Origin: Bacteroidales bacterium
Lineage (GTDB): Bacteria; Bacteroidota; Bacteroidia; Bacteroidales; Muribaculaceae
Direction of reading: 5' to 3'
Length of the DNA: 64,000 nucleotides
Assembly (NCBI GenBank): GCA_004557825.1
Contig: SFFL01000002.1
Location: 89,535-153,534, forward strand
Below are positions 1 to 7,561 of this stretch, piece after piece (positions within the stretch are counted from its first letter, which is position 1; each line of letters begins with the position of its first letter). The notes under the pieces are model-generated. The model was not told where the DNA came from and ran no database searches. It saw nothing but the letters and a program-made list of their open reading frames with translations. The translations under genes were made by a program, and so were the position numbers.

Positions 1-13
1 TCCGTCATACACG

Positions 14-91
14 CTGAGTATCAGCCTTTTAAGTGGATGCACCTTGGGTGCATTCCTACAAGTTAATACATTAATTTGAGTTTTGACACAG
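14..91. repeat. Intergenic palindromic repeat, family F copy 1
   Basis: This 78-nt stretch aligns without gaps to 43681-43758, at roughly 60-65% identity by eye. Both copies carry a short inverted repeat at the same place: GATGCACC/GGTGCATT here, GACGCAC/GTGCGTC in the other copy. Some differences in the arms are compensatory, so the pairing is kept. It lies downstream of the FadL-type gene. No coding function is seen in positions 1-218. Confidence 0.6.
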
Positions 92-218
92 TCTCGTCCG
101 GCAACGCCTTAATCGCTGGGAGTGAGGATTTTTCGGCGCCGCAAGCTGAAAGCTTTGGCCTCATTCGCCGCAAGCGGGTGCGGCGCGGGGTTAGGCGGCA
201 ATCCCCCCCCCCGGGGAA

Positions 219-1634
219 TCAGAACTGATAGCTGACGCCGATGGCGGGAATGATGGCGTTGAGCTTGTAGTCGGCCTTGAAGGTGCCGGTGGTGGGCAGC
301 GGCTCGAGTGCCGGTTTGCCCAATGCCTGCAGTGTGGGGTTGACGGTACCAATCTGCTGGTTGTAGATGGGAGCGATGAAATCGTCGAACTCGCCGGTAC
401 CGCTGGAGCCGCAGCCGTGAACATACATAAAGGCTACATCAATCGAAAGGCCCTTGAGCGGACGGAAGGAGAGACCTACCGACGGCTCAATTTTAGTCAT
501 ACCGGGAGTTTCGGGGTTGTAGTAGTCGGTGTTGCAGGGAGAGCAGTCGACCATCAGACCGGCGCGGACGTCGAAACGCTCTGTCAGGGCGAACTCACCG
601 CCGAGGTGATAAGTCATAGCGTTGTGATAATCCTTCGTGAGGTACTGGTTGAACATCTCGGGCAGCCCGGCGAAGGTGATGTCGAGCTTCTTGTAAGTGC
701 CCCAGCCGTTGAGCTGAGCGTCGAAAGCGAGCAGCAGTCGGGGGATGGGGCGCCAGGATGCACCTACGGTGAACACATACGGCGCAGGCATCGACGCGTC
801 GAAGTTGGCGTAGTTCAGGTTGTCGAGCTTCTCGCTGAGAATGCCGGCCGCCTGAGCATTGGCGTAAGTCACGGCGGCATTGCCGGCCTTTACGTGCATA
901 TCCTGCTTGCTGCGGAATGATGCGCCGAGCGACAGATTGGGAAGCACATCCCAGAGCACACCCACATTCACACCGAAGGCAAGCTCGGAATCGCCGGTAA
1001 GATTCACCGAAGCGGGGGCGGTGATGCCGAATTCCTCATAAGGAGGCTTCTGGCCGGTCAGCTGCGAGGGGAGATTCATCAGCCCCACCAGCTTATTCAT
1101 CGAAGCCGACGACACAAGGCCCTTGTTGAGATTGACATTACCCCATGTAATCATCAGACCGGCACCAACCGACAGATTGGGGAGAATGCGCCACGACACG
1201 GTGGGCTGCACGGTGAAAATCTTCAGGTCGCACGACTCATTGAGCACGGCACCGGGCCAACTCTTGCCCCAGTCGATCGACGATCCGTAAGGGGTGTAGA
1301 GCGTCACACCGGCATAAAGATTATCATAAATGCGAAATGAAGCCGCAAAATTCATCGGGGTCGACACCTTGTTGGAAGTCTTGTAGTCCTTACCCTCGTG
1401 AGTGGCAGTCACATTCGACTTGATAGCACTTAAAGCGCCTGACACCTGGAAAGTATTCTCTGAGAAAGCCAGCGCGCCGGGGTTAAAAATCTGGCTCTCC
1501 GAGCCGAGCTTCATGGCTACGCCTACATGGCCCATACCTTCCTGACGGGCGCTGAACGTGTTCACCTGATAGCCTTCAGCGGCCGATGCCAGGGCAACTG
1601 TGGCCGCCGCTGCGGCCATAAGAATTTTCTTCAT
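219..1634 (-). CDS. OmpP1/FadL/TodX-family outer membrane transporter
   Basis: The 471-residue protein starts with a signal peptide (MKKILMAAAAATVALASA). The N-terminal segment has the FadL-type hatch pattern (SARQEGMGHVGVAMKLGSES followed by an NPG motif), and the protein ends in an aromatic residue (YQF), as expected for an outer-membrane beta-barrel. Family members move hydrophobic molecules such as long-chain fatty acids or aromatics across the outer membrane. The start at 1634 is chosen over a start seven codons upstream because it begins the signal peptide directly and sits about 50 bp after a good promoter. It is transcribed alone, leftward. The substrate cannot be read from the sequence. 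Confidence 0.88.
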   Translation of the reverse strand: MKKILMAAAAATVALASAAEGYQVNTFSARQEGMGHVGVAMKLGSESQIFNPGALAFSENTFQVSGALSAIKSNVTATHEGKDYKTSNKVSTPMNFAASFRIYDNLYAGVTLYTPYGSSIDWGKSWPGAVLNESCDLKIFTVQPTVSWRILPNLSVGAGLMITWGNVNLNKGLVSSASMNKLVGLMNLPSQLTGQKPPYEEFGITAPASVNLTGDSELAFGVNVGVLWDVLPNLSLGASFRSKQDMHVKAGNAAVTYANAQAAGILSEKLDNLNYANFDASMPAPYVFTVGASWRPIPRLLLAFDAQLNGWGTYKKLDITFAGLPEMFNQYLTKDYHNAMTYHLGGEFALTERFDVRAGLMVDCSPCNTDYYNPETPGMTKIEPSVGLSFRPLKGLSIDVAFMYVHGCGSSGTGEFDDFIAPIYNQQIGTVNPTLQALGKPALEPLPTTGTFKADYKLNAIIPAIGVSYQF

Positions 1635-1683
1635 AAAATGATAAATATGTGACACGGCAACCGAGTGCTGCCGAAATTGGCGA

Positions 1684-1715
1684 CAAAATTACCAATTATT
1701 TCCCAAATTTCCAAA
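1684..1715 (-). promoter_or_regulatory. Bacteroidota-type promoter of the FadL-family gene
   Basis: On the minus strand a TTTG (1715-1712) is followed after exactly 20 bp by TAATTTTG (1691-1684). This matches the -33 TTTG and -7 TAnnTTTG elements of the Bacteroidota housekeeping sigma factor. The 19-bp tandem repeats at 1733-1789 lie just upstream of it. Confidence 0.75.
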
Positions 1716-1732
1716 TTCCGCCATCTCCCCGC

Positions 1733-1789
1733 CACATCTTCGCCATATAACCACATCTTCGCCATATAACCACATCTTCGCCATATAAT
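1733..1789. repeat. 19-bp tandem repeat, three copies
   Basis: CACATCTTCGCCATATAAC is present three times head to tail, the third copy ending in T instead of C. The array ends 17 bp upstream of the -33 element of the FadL-family promoter. Uniform units without spacers rule out a CRISPR. Copy number could change by slippage. Confidence 0.9.
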
Positions 1790-1921
1790 AAGGTCAATGC
1801 AAAATTAGGCGATTCATTTGAATAGTTCCATTTTGAATCCTATTTTAGGATACTGTTTCAGAAACTGTGACAGGGAAAATGAGTTAAAAAGATAGAAAAA
1901 ACATTTTTCAAGGCCGACTAA

Positions 1922-1967
1922 ATAAAAAATCCCACAACTAAGAGACTAAAAGCTCTAAGTTATGGGA
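1922..1967 (-). terminator. Rho-independent terminator of the lipoprotein gene
   Basis: Read on the minus strand, an imperfect stem (TCCCATAACTTAGAG paired to CTCTTAGTTGTGGGA, two mismatches) is followed by a run of six T. It begins about 45 bp after the stop codon of the leftward gene ending at 2013. Confidence 0.7.
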
Positions 1968-2012
1968 CTATCTTATATGCAATAATAAGCGTTTATAAGC
2001 ACATCATAATTA

Positions 2013-2855
2013 TCATTTTGAAGATGATGATGTATGCGAGGAATAAGATCTTTCGTACTTGATATAAAACTTAACCGGAGATGCACCATTTACGATACGC
2101 TTTTCACTTCTTTCCTGAGGACAGCCAACTTTAACTCGCGATGTGGCAGATCTTTTAGATAAGAAAGTAATAGTATCTACATAAAATTGGTTGTCAATTA
2201 CTTTTTGAGTCGCATTGCCTCCTACGTGGTATGTAATATAATTCGTAAATACAATAGGAGAATTTCGCAAGTCAAATGAATAAGTTGGAGCCTCCTTCCT
2301 TTTTGGAGTTATATTGTAATCACAATCATAAAAAACATCCGGACTTATCAAATATTCTGAAATAAACTTAGATGAATATGGAGGAATAGCAACTACTTCT
2401 TTATCCTTATAAGATACAGTGGTAGACTTTGTATGGCCTCCACTCGAAACTTTAGTAGCAGAAATTGCCCCTGGGACATAACTACCGATTGTGTTCCAAT
2501 ATCCATAAGCAGTTCCGGATTGAGATGAAGAGGATGACGATGTAGAAGCTACAGAAGTTGAGATCGTGCGTTCAAAGGAATAGTCATACGCTATACCATT
2601 TCGAATAAAAAAAGATTTTGACAAATCTACATACAGAATTTGATTAGAATTATTGGTTATAACGAATCCTGCTTCTCCGCCATCTCGCCAGAAATCATAA
2701 CTGACAGTACAGGCATCATCGACATACTCATATTGACCAAGTGTATTTTTTTGTAAGTCACTTGACACGTTACAAATCTCGTAATATGTCGAATATTGAC
2801 AGGATGTAATTCCCAATGCGAAACAAGAAATTAAGAGTAATAATGACGGTTTCAT
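2013..2855 (-). CDS. Putative lipoprotein, AT-rich orphan gene
   Basis: The 280-residue protein begins with a lipoprotein signal peptide; the lipobox ends at Cys19 (GITSC). The rest is probably surface or periplasmic. Two serine-rich patches are seen, one near residues 103-113 (ASTSSSSSSQSG type) and one at the C-terminus (SSHTSSSSK). I do not recognise a family. Its base composition is clearly more AT-rich than the neighbouring genes, with many A/T third positions, which suggests recent acquisition. It has its own terminator and no operon partner. Confidence 0.8.
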   Translation of the reverse strand: MKPSLLLLISCFALGITSCQYSTYYEICNVSSDLQKNTLGQYEYVDDACTVSYDFWRDGGEAGFVITNNSNQILYVDLSKSFFIRNGIAYDYSFERTISTSVASTSSSSSSQSGTAYGYWNTIGSYVPGAISATKVSSGGHTKSTTVSYKDKEVVAIPPYSSKFISEYLISPDVFYDCDYNITPKRKEAPTYSFDLRNSPIVFTNYITYHVGGNATQKVIDNQFYVDTITFLSKRSATSRVKVGCPQERSEKRIVNGASPVKFYIKYERSYSSHTSSSSK

Positions 2856-2980
2856 TTTTGTTAAAATTTACAAAAAATCCTATTATTCACAAATTATAAT
2901 TTCTAAAATAAATTGATATTTCACCGCATAAAACACGAACAACACCGCCTGAATGGTGTGGCGGTAGAAGTTAGGGGGGA

Positions 2981-3898
2981 TTAGACCCAGCGGAGGCGGC
3001 GGAGGAGAAGGAAGGCGGCGGCGGTGAGAACCACGGCGATGCCGATGACGATCCAGAAGGCGTATCGGCCGGTGATAAGGATGTCTACGTTCATACCGTA
3101 GAGCGAGGCCACGAAGGTGGGCACCATCAGGATGATCGACAGGCCGGTCATTCGTTTTACCACGAGGTTGACGTTGTTGGAGATAATCGAGGCATAGGAG
3201 TCCATCGTGCCCTCAAGGATGTCGCTGTAGATACCCACGGTGGAGTCGGCCTGCCGCAGCTCGATTTCCACATCCTCGTAGAGGTCATCGTCGAGGGTGT
3301 CGGTGTAGATTTTCTTCACCCGTTCGAGCACCATTGAGTTCCCCTTGATGGAGGTGTTGAAGAATACGAGCGACTTCTGAATCTTCATTAGCATCATCAG
3401 GTCGTCGTTCTGCACTGATTTTTCCAGCGCTTTTTCAGTGCCGATGACATCCTCGGTGAGCGAGCGCAGGAAATCCAGGTACCAGTAAGAGGCCGAATAG
3501 AGGATGCGCAGAGTGAAGTTGGCCACATTGTCGAAAAGCACACACTTGCGGCGCGTGTGCTCGGCGAAGTCATCGATCAGATGGTTCTGGTGATAGCACA
3601 CCGTGATCACCCGGTTGAGCCCGTGGCTGATTACTCCCAGGGGCACGGTGACATAGGGCATAGCGCCGTGGGCGCGTATGGGGATGCGCACAATCGTCAT
3701 CATCCAGTCGCCATCGCGCTCCACACGCGCCCTTTCATCCTTATCCTGCAGATATTCCAGAAACATTTCGGGCACCTGCTCCACTTTGGTCAGATACTCC
3801 ACATCGCCCGTGTGCGGGGTCACGACATCCACCCAGCACACCCCTTCGGGGCGGTCGGTCTCGCGGAAGCCCTTGTCGCAACAATAGAATTTTCTCAT
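2981..3898 (-). CDS. corA: CorA-family magnesium/divalent cation transporter
   Basis: The 305-residue protein has the CorA layout: a long cytoplasmic N-terminal funnel domain rich in charged helices, then two closely spaced C-terminal membrane segments. The diagnostic YGMN motif is at residues 267-270, directly after the first membrane helix. CorA pentamers carry Mg2+ (also Co2+ or Ni2+) passively across the inner membrane. I chose the start at 3898 because the upstream extension from 3937 has no CorA character and would run into the short divergent spacer shared with gpmA. Confidence 0.92.
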   Translation of the reverse strand: MRKFYCCDKGFRETDRPEGVCWVDVVTPHTGDVEYLTKVEQVPEMFLEYLQDKDERARVERDGDWMMTIVRIPIRAHGAMPYVTVPLGVISHGLNRVITVCYHQNHLIDDFAEHTRRKCVLFDNVANFTLRILYSASYWYLDFLRSLTEDVIGTEKALEKSVQNDDLMMLMKIQKSLVFFNTSIKGNSMVLERVKKIYTDTLDDDLYEDVEIELRQADSTVGIYSDILEGTMDSYASIISNNVNLVVKRMTGLSIILMVPTFVASLYGMNVDILITGRYAFWIVIGIAVVLTAAAFLLLRRLRWV

Positions 3899-3999
3899 CT
3901 TAATAAATAAATAGTATCGCGGGCTGAAGCCAGCCATATATTTATAACACTTTACCCCCTCAGATTGTTATAACATAACAAACAAATAACTGCCCCGAA

Positions 4000-4686
4000 A
4001 TGAAACAAATCATCCTTCTTCGCCACGGCCAGAGCCAGTGGAACCTCGAAAACCGATTCACCGGCTGGACCGATGTAGAGCTGTCGGACCAAGGGCGCAC
4101 CGAGGCGCGCGACGCCGGCCGCGCCATCCTCCGCGCCGGACTGAAACCGCAATTCTTCTTCACCAGTTACCTGCGCCGCGCCATCCACACCCTCCAGATA
4201 GCAGCCGCCGAAATGCAGCTCGACTATATCCCCGTAATCAAGGACTGGCACCTCAACGAGCGCCACTATGGTGCCCTCCAGGGACTCAACAAAGCGGAAA
4301 CTGCGAAGAAATTCGGCGACGAACAGGTGCACATCTGGCGCCGCAGCTACGATGTGCAGCCCCCGGCACTTACTCCCGACGATCCCCGATACCCCGGCAA
4401 AGACCCCCGCTACAGCCACCTGTCGGCCGACCAGCTACCGCTGACCGAGTCGCTGGCCGATACCATTGAGCGCGTGCGCTGCTGCTGGGAGGAGATAATT
4501 ATGCCCCGCCTGGAAGTGCTCGACACCATCCTGATTTCGGCGCACGGCAATTCGCTCCGCGCATTGGTGATGATGCTGCGCCACTTCACCCCCCAGGAAG
4601 TGGTATCCTACGAAATCCCCACCGGCAAACCCCTGCTGCTCACCACCGACGACAATCTGCGCTACCTCTCCACTACGGAGCTTTGA
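4000..4686 (+). CDS. gpmA: 2,3-bisphosphoglycerate-dependent phosphoglycerate mutase
   Basis: The 228-residue protein opens with the histidine-phosphatase motif LLRHGQSQWN (His9 is the phosphorylated residue). The GpmA-typical ENRFTGWTDVELSDQG segment, LNERHYGALQGLNK and the late AHGNSLRAL motif follow. It interconverts 3- and 2-phosphoglycerate in glycolysis and gluconeogenesis in the cytoplasm. At 228 residues it is slightly shorter than the common length of about 250, but all active-site motifs are present. It is transcribed divergently from corA across about 100 bp. Confidence 0.95.
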   Translation: MKQIILLRHGQSQWNLENRFTGWTDVELSDQGRTEARDAGRAILRAGLKPQFFFTSYLRRAIHTLQIAAAEMQLDYIPVIKDWHLNERHYGALQGLNKAETAKKFGDEQVHIWRRSYDVQPPALTPDDPRYPGKDPRYSHLSADQLPLTESLADTIERVRCCWEEIIMPRLEVLDTILISAHGNSLRALVMMLRHFTPQEVVSYEIPTGKPLLLTTDDNLRYLSTTEL

Positions 4687-4719
4687 GGCGCAACCTTACC
4701 ATCTCGGAGCTGTGAGGCG

Positions 4720-5856
4720 CTACTTCTCCACCTCGGAGCTTTGCCCCCTCATCTTTTCGGCCAGCATCGCGCCGGCCACCCGGGCGCCCTTGGGCGACCA
4801 GTGACTGTCGTTAAGATAATACACATCCTGCTCGCCGGAGGCCACCAGCCGGGTGACCGCCTCGGTAGGATTCACCACATAATCAAGCCCCGCGAGAGTC
4901 TCGCTCAGCTGCGCGCTCAACACAATCGGCTCGTAGGGGTTATCGGCCGCAAAGTGCTGATACACCTCATACTTGTCGGGCGAAATCATCATTATCATCT
5001 CCACCCCCTTGGCGGCGAAAAGCCCGTGAAGCCTCTCCACATTGGTGCGGACGGCCTGCAGACGATCTGGAGTGGCCTTGGAAGAGAGGTCGTGGTAATA
5101 GAAATACAGCTGCGAGCCCATCTCATCGTGCGAGAACACCTTCTGTTTCAGCGGAATACTCCTCACCGGACTGTCGAAAATCTTCAACGAGAGCTTCACC
5201 CAGTCAATGGTCTCCTTCTGGAGCGCCGACAACTGGCTCTGCAAATGCTGCTCCGATGTTCCCAACATTACGGGCACACGGCTTTTCAGCACCGGCATCT
5301 TATTCTCTTTATTGAAATCCACATCGGCCCAGCGATGCACCAGCATACGCTCCACGCTCTCCACAATCACCGTTTTCACCTGGGGGTGCTTCTCGAAGAA
5401 ATCCGATTTCACAAGATCCACGGCAGCCTGCACCGGGGAGTAAGACTGACTGGACAGAGTGTAGACATCCACCGTGTCGGCCAGTTCGTGCCCGAGCGCG
5501 GCAGCAAAGCCCGAAGGATACTGATAGGCAAACGAGTCGCCGATAACCCCCACGCGATGGGTGTGGCCGCAATGAGGATACCACACCACGAGCGTATCGG
5601 GGTAGGCCAGCGGATAGGTACGCACCTGATATTCGGGACCAAACTGTATCTTGCCCAGCTTGCCCAGGTCGCCCGTGAGATTGCAGCGCACCTCTATGGC
5701 ATAGTAGCCTATCAGACACATACCCAGAAACACCGGTATGGCGCCGATGCCCACCCGGCGCAGAAAACGCTTCAGCGCCGGCATATTTATATCGAATCTG
5801 CCGCGCGGTGCGCCGCCGTCGGCACCGTTGCCGGCTGATATGTTTTCCTGTGACAT
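4720..5856 (-). CDS. AlgX/AlgJ-like SGNH O-acetyltransferase, membrane anchored
   Basis: The 378-residue protein has a short cytoplasmic N-terminus, one membrane segment around residues 36-54 and a large extracytoplasmic domain. That domain carries an SGNH-type block I (GDSFAYQY, Ser108) and, near the C-terminus, the Asp/His block LNDSHWSPKG, as in the alginate acetylation proteins AlgJ and AlgX. It follows the MBOAT gene by 21 bp on the same strand. Known pairs of this kind move acetyl groups from the membrane protein to an exported polysaccharide. The polymer modified here is unknown, since no polysaccharide synthase lies nearby. Confidence 0.85.
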   Translation of the reverse strand: MSQENISAGNGADGGAPRGRFDINMPALKRFLRRVGIGAIPVFLGMCLIGYYAIEVRCNLTGDLGKLGKIQFGPEYQVRTYPLAYPDTLVVWYPHCGHTHRVGVIGDSFAYQYPSGFAAALGHELADTVDVYTLSSQSYSPVQAAVDLVKSDFFEKHPQVKTVIVESVERMLVHRWADVDFNKENKMPVLKSRVPVMLGTSEQHLQSQLSALQKETIDWVKLSLKIFDSPVRSIPLKQKVFSHDEMGSQLYFYYHDLSSKATPDRLQAVRTNVERLHGLFAAKGVEMIMMISPDKYEVYQHFAADNPYEPIVLSAQLSETLAGLDYVVNPTEAVTRLVASGEQDVYYLNDSHWSPKGARVAGAMLAEKMRGQSSEVEK

Positions 5857-5877
5857 AATTTGATACTGTTCAGAATA

Positions 5878-7323
5878 TCAGAATTGGAAATAGATAAATG
5901 TCTCCACGCCGCGCCCGAAGCCCAGCCCGAAGATTATCGCATAATAGATGGCCCAGCGAATCCAGGGCTGACGGATCTTCTCGATAGCCAGGCCGTGCTC
6001 CTTGCGGCGCTGAATCCACTCCACCGCAAGCATCACCACTATCATCGCCAGCGACACCCACATATCGTGCTCCACCATCCCCACCGGCTTTTTCAGCAGG
6101 CTGGCTCGGAACATTCCTTCGATATACTGCCAGGCGTCGGTGATGGTCTGTGCGCGGAAAAGCACCCAGCCGACTACCACCAGGAAGAAGGTCACGGCCA
6201 TAGCGCGCATCTCCCTGAAAGTGGGGAATCGACTATCCTCTGCCACCACGCCCTTATATTTGCGGTTGCGCCCCAACAGAATCAGCGGCACGAACAGCAG
6301 CGCGTGATAGCCGCCCCAGGCTAAGAAAGTCCAGTTGGCCCCGTGCCACAGGCCGCTCACCAGGAAGATGGCGAAGGTATTGCGCACCACCTTCGGGCGC
6401 GACACCCGGCTGCCGCCCAGCGGAATATACAGATAATCCACAAACCAGGTGTTCAGCGAGATATGCCACCGCTTCCAGAACTCCCCGATGTTGCGCGAGA
6501 AGTAAGGTATGCGGAAGTTCTGCATCAGATTGTAGCCGAAAAGCCGCGCCGTGCCTATGGCAATATCGCTGTAGCCCGAGAAGTCGCCGTAAATCTGAAA
6601 TGAGAAGGCTATCGCGCCGATCCAGAGCGAACTGGCCGGGAGATTGTGATAATTCTCGAATACCGAATTAGCCACCGCGGCGCAGTTGTCGGCCACGAGC
6701 ACCTTCTTGAACAGACCCCACAGGATGCGCCGCGCTCCATCCACCGCCGCGTCATAGTCGAAGCGGTGAAGCTTGTAGAACTGCGGCAGCAGGTTGGTGG
6801 CGCGCTCAATCGGGCCGGCCACAAGCTGCGGGAAGAAAGCGATATACGCGAAGAAGGCGGTGATGTCGCGGGTAGGCTCCAGCTTCCGGCGGTACACGTC
6901 GATGCTGTAGCTCAGCGCCTGGAAGGTGTAGAACGAGATGCCCACCGGCAGAATCAGTTTCACCAGCATACCCGACGTGTCGCCGTCGAGAAACTGCGCG
7001 GCAAACTGCGTCACGAAGAAGTTGTAATATTTAAACAGGCAGAGAATACCCAGGTTTATCAGGATATTCAGCCCGCAGAAAAATCGCGCCCTCGGGCGCC
7101 GGTCCTCCTGCCAGGCTCTGCCGATGGCGATGCCCGTGAGGTAGCTGCATAGCGACGTAAACGCTATCAGCAGCAGGAACCGCCAGTCCCACCAGCCGTA
7201 GAAAAGATAGCTCACCGCAATGATAAACAGATTGCGCACCCTCACCCGCTGATTGAACGCCAGCCAGTAGAGCAGGAATACCACTATCAGAAATACGGCA
7301 AACTCTATGGAGTTGAAAAGCAT
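5878..7323 (-). CDS. MBOAT-family membrane O-acyltransferase (AlgI/DltB-like)
   Basis: The 481-residue polytopic membrane protein has the MBOAT signatures: FWKRWHISLNTWFVDYLYIPLGG in the middle, and SGLWHGANWTFLAWGGYHAL, which carries the catalytic histidine. It would pass an acyl group, probably acetyl, across the inner membrane to the AlgX/AlgJ-like partner encoded 21 bp downstream. The reading frame stays open for 117 codons upstream of the chosen start. I reject that extension because it is not hydrophobic, and MLFNSIEFAVFLIVVFLLYW is a typical family N-terminus. Confidence 0.9.
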   Translation of the reverse strand: MLFNSIEFAVFLIVVFLLYWLAFNQRVRVRNLFIIAVSYLFYGWWDWRFLLLIAFTSLCSYLTGIAIGRAWQEDRRPRARFFCGLNILINLGILCLFKYYNFFVTQFAAQFLDGDTSGMLVKLILPVGISFYTFQALSYSIDVYRRKLEPTRDITAFFAYIAFFPQLVAGPIERATNLLPQFYKLHRFDYDAAVDGARRILWGLFKKVLVADNCAAVANSVFENYHNLPASSLWIGAIAFSFQIYGDFSGYSDIAIGTARLFGYNLMQNFRIPYFSRNIGEFWKRWHISLNTWFVDYLYIPLGGSRVSRPKVVRNTFAIFLVSGLWHGANWTFLAWGGYHALLFVPLILLGRNRKYKGVVAEDSRFPTFREMRAMAVTFFLVVVGWVLFRAQTITDAWQYIEGMFRASLLKKPVGMVEHDMWVSLAMIVVMLAVEWIQRRKEHGLAIEKIRQPWIRWAIYYAIIFGLGFGRGVETFIYFQF

Positions 7324-7355
7324 ATTGCTGCGATGATGTGAAAAAAAATCGGGTG

Positions 7356-7363
7356 CAAAGTTA
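7356..7363 (-). promoter_or_regulatory. Candidate -7 element for the MBOAT gene
   Basis: TAACTTTG on the minus strand matches TAnnTTTG and lies 33 bp upstream of the MBOAT start. I do not see a matching -33 TTTG at the usual distance, so this rests on the -7 element alone. Confidence 0.5.
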
Positions 7364-7477
7364 CATATTTTAACCCGTAAAACACCCATATTTATCTGCC
7401 AAAAAGCCGTTTCGACATACATTTGCAGCCTATTTGCCACAAAATACACCCCCTCCGCTGCAAAAACAGCATTAATA

Positions 7478-7509
7478 TTTGTGTTAGTTTTGGAAAAATC
7501 GTATCTTTG
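7478..7509 (+). promoter_or_regulatory. Bacteroidota-type promoter of the ppiD-like gene
   Basis: TTTG at 7478-7481, a 20-bp gap and TATCTTTG at 7502-7509 match the -33/-7 consensus. The start codon follows 52 bp downstream. Confidence 0.8.
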
Positions 7510-7561
7510 TGGGCTAAATCTGATAAAATAAAAACAATAACATAAACCTTTTTTACTGCAA

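Larger units (their letters stand above)
1635..2012. other. 378-bp spacer: promoter, tandem repeat and terminator only
   Basis: This spacer holds the FadL-family promoter, the 19-bp tandem repeats and, at the right end, the terminator of the lipoprotein gene. Between 1790 and 1920 the DNA is AT-rich and I see no gene. Confidence 0.7.
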
